From assembly GCF_016342265.1 (NCBI RefSeq), contig NZ_JAEIOS010000011.1, positions 62,001 to 126,000 on the forward strand: a DNA stretch of 64,000 bases, read 5' to 3'. Below, piece by piece: positions 46,735 through 54,954 of the stretch (the first letter of the stretch is position 1; every line of letters starts with the position of its first letter). Both the position numbers and the translations under genes were made by a program. The notes beneath the pieces are model-generated. The model did not search any database, was not told the origin of the DNA, and saw nothing but the letters and a program-made list of their open reading frames with translations. The stretch comes from Corynebacterium meridianum (GTDB taxonomy: Bacteria; Actinomycetota; Actinomycetes; Mycobacteriales; Mycobacteriaceae).

Positions 46735-46926
46735 CTACTGTCCGCCCTTCTGAACGTACGAGCGGACGAACTCCTCGGCGTTGGATTCCAGGAGACCGTC
46801 GATCTCATCGAGCAGGTCGTCGGTGCCGTGGGTGTCTATCTGCGACTGTCCAGCCCCGTGGTCGACGGGATCGTCGTCGCCGCGACCACGGCCGCCCCCG
46901 GCATGAATGGACGGATTGTTTGCCAT
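46735..46926 (-). CDS. pup: Prokaryotic ubiquitin-like protein Pup
   Basis: The protein is 63 residues, disordered and acidic, with the helical DDLLDEIDGLLESNAEEFVR segment that binds the ARC/Mpa coiled coil. It ends SYVQKGGQ. The final Gln must be deamidated by Dop before ligation by PafA. The family begins at ATG 46926, preceded by GAAGGGAA. It is the first gene of pup-pafA-pafB-pafC and divergent from the HtaA-type surface gene. Confidence 0.97.
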   Translation of the reverse strand: MANNPSIHAGGGRGRGDDDPVDHGAGQSQIDTHGTDDLLDEIDGLLESNAEEFVRSYVQKGGQ

Positions 46927-47452
46927 TGTGTTCCCTTCTTTCGGCATCTGTCTGATGCGTGATCGTCGGCGGTTCCCGGGCGGGACCGGAAGCACCACCT
47001 GCAGATGTTCCTGGTTCAACTGTAGCGACCACCGGAGCCTCCCGTACCGCGGGCGGTCGGAATCGCGTCCGCGGCAGGCAGGTGGCCGGTGGACACCGGG
47101 ATGGAAGGGGATTCACGGCCCCTGGGGCCGGTAGTCTGCACATAATCTGCGCGCCAGAATACTTAATGTGTGCTGTGAGGCGCATGGGTTTCGACCCCTG
47201 TCTAAGGTTAGCCACGCTTACCAGAATCTGTGTTAGGTTATGTGCTTGTAAGTTGAGCCTAACTCATTTTGATGAGTGTGGAAGCCGTCCGGAACCGTTC
47301 GGGCGCAGGAAATCTGCAGGTGAACATTCGATCTTCGTCTGCAGGTACAGGTGATTCGAAGAGGAGCGTCCACTTCCCGGTGGGCCGCTCCCGCGAAAAG
47401 ACCGATCTCCCCTTTCGCGATCACGTGAAGCAAAACATTAAGGAAAATCTGA
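46927..47452. other. Divergent intergenic region between pup and the first HtaA-type gene
   Basis: About 525 bp without a supported gene. The half near pup is GC-rich and would hold the pup promoter. The half near the surface gene is AT-richer and contains the DtxR-like boxes at 47203-47267 plus an AGGAAAA SD before ATG 47453. Confidence 0.5.
47203..47267. promoter_or_regulatory. Cluster of DtxR-like iron boxes
   Basis: Against the DtxR consensus TWAGGTTAGSCTAACCTWA, three partial matches are seen: 47203-47221 (14 of 19), 47233-47251 (12 of 19; perfect left half TTAGGTTA) and 47249-47267 (14 of 19; core GAGCCTAAC). Clustered partial boxes upstream of a surface gene suggest repression by iron-loaded DtxR. 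Matches were counted by eye. Confidence 0.6.
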
Positions 47453-50400
47453 ATGGCTGAATCAAGTCGCCGTATGTCCCGAGCCGGAGTCGCAGCGATC
47501 GCCTGCCTCTCGCTCACCCTCTCCCCCATCAGTTCCGTCGGCGTCGCACTCGCCGACGCCACCTACACCAAGGGTGTGGAAGCCACCGACGGGACCAAGC
47601 AGGTCTACGCCGCTGACACGGATGCACTCCACTGGGGTATCAACGAGATGTTCCGTGGAAAGGCGACCTCCTTCGAGGCCGCCGACGGTGCCCGCTACGA
47701 CGCCGAAGCGAAACAGTTCGTCTTCCCCTATGTCTCCATGGACGACGCGGCGAAGACCGTCAGCTACGCCGGATCCGTCACGATCCTCGGTGAGTGCGAG
47801 GACGACGCAGATCCGTCCCGGGGTACCTGCAAGATCGACGTGACCCTCACCGACCCGGTCGTCACCGTTGATCCCGACGGCACGAGTTCTGTCTCCGCCA
47901 CCGTCCACTCCACCAGGGACGGTGCCGAGTGGTTCGGTCCCGAGACCGTCGAACTGGCAACCCTCGACTTCTCCGGCGCCAGGTTCAACAACAGCGACAC
48001 CGACACCACCTGGGTCGATGTCGCAGCCACCGCCACCGACGCGGCGGCCGACAACGCCTTCCTCGGCACCGGAGCGCTCGAGAACGTCGAGTTCACCTAC
48101 CCCGGTAAAACCGAGGGGAAGCAGAGTATCGAGCTCAAGGTCGACAACTACTCGGCTGCGGCATCCAACTTCAGTATGGGAGATGCGCTGCGGACGATCC
48201 AGTTCGACGACGGATCCGTGCTCCAAGTTGAAAAGGGCTACGGCGACGCGGAGATGGCCGTGTTCAATCCCGGTTTCGAGACCATCTCCGGGACGACCGG
48301 ACTCGATGTCGAAGGCAAATTCCTGCTCGCTGCTGATACAGCGACGAAGACGCTCTACTGGGTGGACGGCGACAACAACCTCAAGAAGGCGGTTCTCGGG
48401 GATGACGGGCAACTCTCGGGTGAGTCCACTCTCGAGGAACTAGGGGACGCCGGACATGTGAATGGCCTGGCTCTCGGCGTTGACGGGACAATCGGTCTGC
48501 TGATTGTCCCCACCAGCGGTTCTACACCGACCTACGCACGCCTCGTTGAGGTTGACGCCGCCGGCGGTAAAACCGTAACCCAGCTTCCCTCCGCCAAAAA
48601 GCTTCATCCCGAGATCGACGACACCGGCGAATACTACAGCGACCAGGCGTACGGTCTGTCCTTCGGCTCCCGGAACTCACTGGCCGCGCTGCCGGACGGG
48701 ACTTGGATCGCCGTAAACGACTTCGAGGTGACGGAAGGACACGGCGCGACGCCGATCCATATCACCCCGAAGGCGGATACCAAGGCATCCCTGCTGACCG
48801 GTGCCGGTGATCTCTTCGCCGATTACCAGTCGATCAACGGACTGTACACCGAGGGTGACATTGTGGCGTTCCACAACTACCGGAGGGAAGGCGGCGACAA
48901 GCACACGGTCGTAGGTTTCTACCGGTACTCAGACGGCAAACTGACCCCGATCTACAGCAACACCGCCGCAGGTGAGTTCCAGGTCATCGGTGGCGTGGCC
49001 GCGGCCGGAGACTCACTCTACGTCTTCAGCTCCGAGAACAAGACCCTCACCGCCTTGAGTGCTGAAGATGGATCGGTCCAGGCGAGTGTTGTCCTCGACG
49101 AGGCGACAGACGTCCTGGAGTACGGCAACAGCGACTACAGCAATCTGATCGTCACCGGAGAAAAGCTGCTTGTCACGGTCCCCGAGGACGGCGACGGATG
49201 GGGCGACAATCACACGAAACTCGCGACGATCACCAAGACGATGTCGGGAACGACGGGCGATTCGAGCGTCGAGCCCGTCACCGTCGGTGAGTACGACGAT
49301 GAGACCAGCTACGAGCCCATGGCCGACGACGCTGTCGTCGAGGCCACCGTCGGCACCCCCGCTGTCGCTCCGGCACCGACCTTCGACATGGTCGCCACCG
49401 ATGAGACCGAGACAATGGCCGCTCCGGCGGACACCACCTTCTCCCTGCCCGAAGCCGTTGAGGGGGCGACCGTCGCCGATGACGGTACCGTGACACTCAC
49501 CGCCGTCGACGCCCAGGCAGACACTGATGTCCCGGTGACCGTCCTGGTCACCTACGCGGACCAGACAACCGACGAATACACCGTCACGTTCAAGGTCACC
49601 GCCGCCGCCGAGCCCACCGCCGACACGGGCAAGGTCTTCTACGGCAAAGAGCCCCTGACCGTCACCGCCGGTGAAACCGGAACCGTCACACCGACCTTCG
49701 TCACCGACGACAGCGACGAGGACGTTCCGACGGGCACGTTCGTCTTCGAGGGCGACGTTCCGGAAGGCGCGACGATCGACGAGAACACCGGTGTCGTGAG
49801 CTACGCTCCGACCGAGGCGACCGACGGGGTCGACAACGTCAAGGTCCGGGTCACATTCGAGGACGCGAGCACGCAGCTCACCGGCGTCTCACTCAAGGCT
49901 GAAGCGGCCACGCCGACCTACACCGAGCAGGTCTGGTACCCGGATGCCGTCACCGTCGCTCCCGGCGAGACCGCAACGACCACACCGAAGCTCGGTGGAA
50001 TCGAATCCGGCAGCGAGAAGAAGGACATCCCCGAGAACTTCAGTTTCAAGCTCATCGGGGACATCGACGGCGTGAGCATCGACAGCGCAACGGGAACCAT
50101 CACCTACGCGGCTCCCGCCGACGCCGAAGAGCAGACCATCTACCCGCGGGTCGAGGTCACCTTCCCGAGTGGCAAGACGCAGCCGACCGGTCCGGTCATC
50201 AACGTGAAGAAGGACGAGCCCGCCCAGAGCGAGGTCTACGTCTACTACGGCACGATTGTCACCGTGGACGCCGGACAGGAAGCGGTGGTTACTCCCGAAG
50301 CTGCGATACCCACCCCCACCTACACCGTCGTCGACATGCCCGCCGGCACGACCTTCAAATTCGTCGACAAGGATGACGAGGCACGCCCGGCGGGCATGAC

Positions 50401-51388
50401 CCTGGACGAGAACACCGGTGTCGTCACATTCACCCCCACCGAGGACCAGGCCGGACAGAGCTACTTCTTCTACGTCCAGGCCACCTACGGTGACGGAACC
50501 CCCGCCCCGCGGCCCGCGGTCGGCCTGATCAAGGTCAACGAGGCAGCCACCCCGGATCCGGACGACAGCTCCATGTACAACCTGTTCTACCCGAACACGG
50601 ATGTCACCGCCGGAGAGAGCGTCACCTCCACGCCCTTCGCCGACATGGCCGGCACCGATGACATCGAGGAAGGCGAGATCCCGGCCGGGACCACCTTCGA
50701 ACTCGCCTCGGCGGGCAACCCCGAGGGCGCCGTGATCGATTCCGACACGGGCGTCATCACCTACTCACCGGCCTCCGACATGGAGAGCGAGAACGTCGCG
50801 TTCGCGGTCACCGCCACCTACGCGGATGGTTCAACCGACTCCCTGATCGTCGTCTTCATCGTCTCCGCCGCTGAACAGAAAATCGAAGACAATGCGATGT
50901 ACACCCCGGTGTACGTCAACGGCGAAGTCGAGGCCGGAGAATCCGCCGCGGTCACCCCGACCTTCGACATGTCCGACACCGACACCGTCGAAACCGGTTC
51001 CGCTCCGGACGGCACGACCTTCGCGTTCTCCGGAACCCCGGATGCCAGCTTCTCCATCGATCCCACCACCGGTGCGGTCACCTACGAAGCGGCTGACGAC
51101 GCCGAGGATGCGACTGTCCAGGCCATGATCACCGTGACCTACGCGGACGGAACCAAGGATGACGCCACCGTCACCTTCGCGGTGAAGGCAGCCGAGGACA
51201 AGACCCCGCAGCCGTCCGGCTCCAACTCCGGGTCCTCCTCACTGGTCGACAAGCTCACCGGTAGTGCCGTCGGCGGCTCAGCTGCCGGTGGCATCATGAG
51301 CCTGCTGTCGGTGGGTGTCCTGTTCGGCGTCATCGCCGCGATCATCCATTTCCTCAAGGTCCAGATGCCCGGTTTCCCGAAGTTCTGA
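47453..51388 (+). CDS. HtaA-like / beta-propeller-like / Rib-repeat surface protein, paralog 1
   Basis: The protein is 1311 residues. Signal peptide about 1-34 (cleavage after VALA). HtaA-like domain about 55-220 (ALHWGINEMFRGKATSFEA, YAGSVTILGEC, ATVHSTRDG, VEFTYPGK). Propeller-like region about 250-600 (TKTLYWVDGDNNLKKAV, DGTIGLLIVP, SLYVFSSENKTLTALSAEDG). Six Rib/YPDG-type repeats at about 622-1246, each with a TF-x-L, DENTG-VVSY, VTYADG pattern. Ser-rich linker, then a membrane anchor (about 1279-1301) with short tail. HtaA domains normally bind heme; here the GH motif is replaced by GEC...C (Cys 115 and 126). It is probably an iron-regulated wall-spanning surface protein; the ligand is unknown. 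Confidence 0.85.
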   Translation: MAESSRRMSRAGVAAIACLSLTLSPISSVGVALADATYTKGVEATDGTKQVYAADTDALHWGINEMFRGKATSFEAADGARYDAEAKQFVFPYVSMDDAAKTVSYAGSVTILGECEDDADPSRGTCKIDVTLTDPVVTVDPDGTSSVSATVHSTRDGAEWFGPETVELATLDFSGARFNNSDTDTTWVDVAATATDAAADNAFLGTGALENVEFTYPGKTEGKQSIELKVDNYSAAASNFSMGDALRTIQFDDGSVLQVEKGYGDAEMAVFNPGFETISGTTGLDVEGKFLLAADTATKTLYWVDGDNNLKKAVLGDDGQLSGESTLEELGDAGHVNGLALGVDGTIGLLIVPTSGSTPTYARLVEVDAAGGKTVTQLPSAKKLHPEIDDTGEYYSDQAYGLSFGSRNSLAALPDGTWIAVNDFEVTEGHGATPIHITPKADTKASLLTGAGDLFADYQSINGLYTEGDIVAFHNYRREGGDKHTVVGFYRYSDGKLTPIYSNTAAGEFQVIGGVAAAGDSLYVFSSENKTLTALSAEDGSVQASVVLDEATDVLEYGNSDYSNLIVTGEKLLVTVPEDGDGWGDNHTKLATITKTMSGTTGDSSVEPVTVGEYDDETSYEPMADDAVVEATVGTPAVAPAPTFDMVATDETETMAAPADTTFSLPEAVEGATVADDGTVTLTAVDAQADTDVPVTVLVTYADQTTDEYTVTFKVTAAAEPTADTGKVFYGKEPLTVTAGETGTVTPTFVTDDSDEDVPTGTFVFEGDVPEGATIDENTGVVSYAPTEATDGVDNVKVRVTFEDASTQLTGVSLKAEAATPTYTEQVWYPDAVTVAPGETATTTPKLGGIESGSEKKDIPENFSFKLIGDIDGVSIDSATGTITYAAPADAEEQTIYPRVEVTFPSGKTQPTGPVINVKKDEPAQSEVYVYYGTIVTVDAGQEAVVTPEAAIPTPTYTVVDMPAGTTFKFVDKDDEARPAGMTLDENTGVVTFTPTEDQAGQSYFFYVQATYGDGTPAPRPAVGLIKVNEAATPDPDDSSMYNLFYPNTDVTAGESVTSTPFADMAGTDDIEEGEIPAGTTFELASAGNPEGAVIDSDTGVITYSPASDMESENVAFAVTATYADGSTDSLIVVFIVSAAEQKIEDNAMYTPVYVNGEVEAGESAAVTPTFDMSDTDTVETGSAPDGTTFAFSGTPDASFSIDPTTGAVTYEAADDAEDATVQAMITVTYADGTKDDATVTFAVKAAEDKTPQPSGSNSGSSSLVDKLTGSAVGGSAAGGIMSLLSVGVLFGVIAAIIHFLKVQMPGFPKF

Positions 51389-52048
51389 CCCATCACCAGG
51401 TAGCCACGGCGTAACCTGACCACCCGACGACCCCGGCCTGGGGTAGATCACCTGCGGACTCCGCGGGCACGATCACCAGGACCGGGGTCGTCGGCGTGTG
51501 TATTGGCTGCGGCTAAAACTCCCGGACGAAATGACGGTGTGATTTCTCACGTTTCACCGTCGCCCAGCCGTACAGCAGAGCCGTACCGGTGGTTGATGTG
51601 GCCGTCATCCCTCCGGTATCGGGCGGTCGGAAAAAGGAGCATCGCAGATGGGAGCGGTATTGCCACCGTCCGGAAGATGTCGCGGGGTGGATGCTGGTCA
51701 GACCGTTCTGAGTTGATTGAGCGGGAAAACCAGTTTAGCTGTCGGATGCCCGGTGCCGTGCCGTCTGAGACACCGCCAGAGGCAGTAGATTAGATAAGCA
51801 TCGAAGTGATTGGAACTCCCTGAATAGCCTGGAGTCGTCCCACGAGAGTGCTGGTGGCGGCCCGGATGGCGGAAATGCTGAGCCGCAGTGTCCCGATACA
51901 GACCTGTAGCCGGCTTCAACCTTCAGACACTCTCGGAAAGCGGGCCGGACGTCGTAAGCAAACCCCGACCCGACATCGCGGGCACGGGATGACACACGGG
52001 ATTCCGGGACCTGTCGTGACCGTGCCCATGGCCAGTTAGGAACTCGGA
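51389..52048. other. Intergenic region between paralogs 1 and 2, with large hairpin
   Basis: A stem-loop at 51425-51493 (CGACGACCCCGGCCTGG pairing with CCAGGACCGGGGTCGTCG, about 34-nt loop) is a candidate terminator for paralog 1. I see no gene and no clear DtxR box in the remaining roughly 550 bp. AGGAACTCGGA precedes the start of paralog 2. Confidence 0.5.
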
Positions 52049-54371
52049 ATGACACAGTCACACCGCACACTCTCCAGAGCCGGCATATCCGTCCTCGCAG
52101 GGTTGTCCCTGATCCTCTCCCCCATCAGCCCGGTTGGTAACGCACTGGCTGATGCAACCTACTCGAAAGGGATATCCGCCACTGAAGGCACTCCGCAGGT
52201 CTATCCGGCCGACGCAGCCGCTCTCCACTGGGGCTTCAGTGCGACCTTCCGGGAAAAGGGCACAGCCTTCGAAGCCGCGGACGGAGCCCGCTACGACGCA
52301 GCCTCCGGTCAGTTCATCTTCCCCGACACGGGGTGGGACGAAGCCCCGGGTACCGCCAACTACGGTGGCTCAGTCACGATGCTCGGTGACTGCGAGGTCC
52401 CGGATGACCCGACCCGCGGTACCTGTGCCGTGGATGTCACATTCACCGAACCGACGGTCACGATATACCCGGATGGCGGAGCCACCGTCTCCGCGACGGT
52501 CCATTCGACCCGCGACGGCGAAACCTGGTTCGGACCCGAACGTCTTGTCCTCGCGGACCTCGACTTCGGAGCGGCCCGTTTCAACGGCACGGACGCCGAG
52601 ACCACCTGGGTCTACGGTCAGCGCGACAGCGAGCACTCAAGCCCGGGAATCGGCGTTCCTCGGCGCGGCCACCGATCTAGACCCTCTGCAATTCACCTAT
52701 CCCGGTACCGCTGTCGGCATCACCGGAACGCCGCTGGCGGTCGAGGCGTACTCCACCGCCGAGACAGGTTTCCCCTCCTATGTACCGCTCGACACCATCC
52801 AGTTGTCGGACGGTTCCGTCGCGCAGTTCCGCAAGGGATTCTCCGACAAGCGGTTCGTCGTTTTCAACCCGGAACTCGACACGGTCAGTGCTGTGAATGA
52901 CGTGGACATCGCGGGCATCTTCCTCAGTGTGTATGACCCCCGCAACCGACAGGTTCTTCTGGATTGACGGGGACAACAACCTGAACGGAGGAAAGATCTC
53001 CGCAGCGGGAATCACCGATCAATCGGTCGTCGTCGAACTCGGTGAAGGAGCGCCGAACGGGATGGCGCTACAGCCCGACGGCACCATCGGCGTACTTCTT
53101 GTTCCGGAACGTGATGACTCGGTGAACCACGCCCGGCCGGTCACCGTCGATTCCTCCGGAACGCGGACGGAGACCCAACTTCCGGCCGCCGGGAAACTCT
53201 ACCCCGGCATCGTTTCCGAAGCCGCTGACGGATACGGAATCTACGGCGAGACGTTCACCCAGGACAACGGCCTGGCGGCGCTGCCTGACGGCTGCTGGAT
53301 CTACGCCTTCGACCACAGGATCCAACGACAGGACGGATCGACGACCGGTGCGACCCCGATTCACCTGACTCCCGGTGGGCCGGAGGCCGCAAGCCTATTC
53401 ACATCCGCGGCCACGCTCACGGCAAACCCCCAGGGCGTCAGCGGCCTCTACACCAACGCCGATGGCATAGTCGGCATATTCAACGGACGCAACGAGGCCG
53501 GTGCAAGCCACCCGGTTCTCGGCTTCTACCGCTACGCGGATGGTGAGCTGTCCGAGATCTACTCCAACCCCCGGGCCGCGGAGTACTCGGCCATAGTCGG
53601 GGTCGCCGCGGAAGGCGACCATCTTTACGTTCTCAGCTCGAATGACCGCCGATTGACCAGACTCAGCGCGATTGACGGATCCGTGGAGGACTCCGTCGTC
53701 ATCGGTCAGAGCACCGCGATGCCTGAGCGGAACATGAACCTGAGCAACTTCATCTCGTTGAGTGACAGGTTCCTCGTCAGTGTCCCCCACGACGATCGGG
53801 GTACCCACACCCGACTCGCCGTGATCGATCGGGGTACGGCGGACAAGGTCGCGGATCCGGACGTCGAGCGGGTGACCGTCGGCCGCTACGGGTTCGCGGA
53901 CTCCCTGGAACCGGTCTATTCCGTGGCCATCGGGGAAAAGCTCATTGTTCCGGCTCCCGAATTCGAACGGCGCACGAGCACCGGCAAGGTCCAGTCCCCC
54001 CGGTACAACTTTCTCGGTCGCCGACATTGACGGGGTCACCATCGTCGGAGACACCGGTGAGATAGCGGTTGAACCGGTTGCCGGTCAGGCCACCGGAGAA
54101 CTGCTGATCCCGGTAACTGTCACGTATCCGGACGAATCCGTGGACGAGATCAACCGTTACGGTCCGCGTTGACGGAGATACCGCGAACCCCGGTGGTTCG
54201 ACGGGGGACATCGCCGACAAGCTCTCCGGCGGCAGCGGGAGCTCGGGGCACACGGCTGTTCTCTCGATCGGTGCCCTCGCCGGAATCATCGCCGCGATCA
54301 TCCACTTCATCAAGGTACAGATGCGCGGCGCTTTCCATCTCCCGCAGTTCCCCGGTATGTCCCGGAACTGA
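52049..54371 (+). pseudogene. HtaA-like / beta-propeller-like surface protein, paralog 2, four frameshifts
   Basis: It begins MTQSHRTLSRAGISVLAGLS with a signal peptide and an HtaA-like domain (LHWGFSATFREKGTAFEAAD, GDCEVPDDPTRGTC) very close to paralog 1. Reading must change frame near 52607-52617, at the C5 run 52937-52941, at the C6 run 53996-54001, and near 54150. The propeller part (RFFWIDGDNN, DGTIGVLLVP) and a single Rib-like repeat follow. The final frame gives the anchor (GALAGIIAAIIHFIKVQM) and stops at 54369-54371. It is shorter than paralog 1 because it has one repeat. Two shifts sit in C homopolymers, so sequencing error or phase variation are alternatives to decay. Confidence 0.85.
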
Positions 54372-54418
54372 TGCCCCTGTTCCGTGATCCCGCGGGGTCC
54401 GGTTCCTGATCGTATCGG

Positions 54419-54460
54419 CCCGGCCCCTCCACTCCGCGCACAAGCGGGAGGGGGCCGGGG
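54419..54460 (+). terminator. GC-rich hairpin after paralog 2; gene-free stretch 54372-54954
   Basis: CCCGGCCCCTCC pairs with GGAGGGGGCCGGG (one bulge). No T-run follows. The rest of 54372-54954 holds no supported gene; it becomes AT-richer from about 54640 and carries the DtxR-like box at 54833. Confidence 0.5.
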
Positions 54461-54832
54461 CCGGGCTCCGTCATGCGGGCATTCTGCCCACACACGAGGT
54501 CGGCGTGGTGGGCACACGGTGCCTTTCCTTCTCTTCAACTCGACCGAACCGGGGTATCCGTCTGGTACGGGTCCGCCCCGACTCCGCGATCTGGTCTCGC
54601 AGGTGTTACCCCCGGTGCGTTTCCGGTGTTCGGTGATGTGATCAGAGCTGGTTTTCACTGGATATCAGCCGGGCGACAGGCGGGGCCCCGCAAAGATCAA
54701 TCGTTCGGTGGAGCTGCCACTACCTACTACGGTTACGGTGCCTCACCTGTAGGTCACGGACGTTCTCGATGGAAGGTATCAAACGTGTCATTTGGCGCTC
54801 GTTTCACATTTAGCCAGCTGCAGAAACGATGG

Positions 54833-54851
54833 TGAGGCGTGCCTAACCTCT
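54833..54851 (+). promoter_or_regulatory. DtxR-like iron box upstream of paralog 3
   Basis: TGAGGCGTGCCTAACCTCT matches the DtxR consensus at 13 of 19 positions, with a perfect right-half core GCCTAACCT. It lies about 105 bp before the GTG start at 54955. Confidence 0.55.
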
Positions 54852-54954
54852 GTTAGTGTTGTCACCATTCGCCGGTGAAATCACCCCGCATTCCCGGAAC
54901 ATGTGACCCCACCGGTGACCGATTCCGAACACCAGATCCCTTAAGGACCCATCA

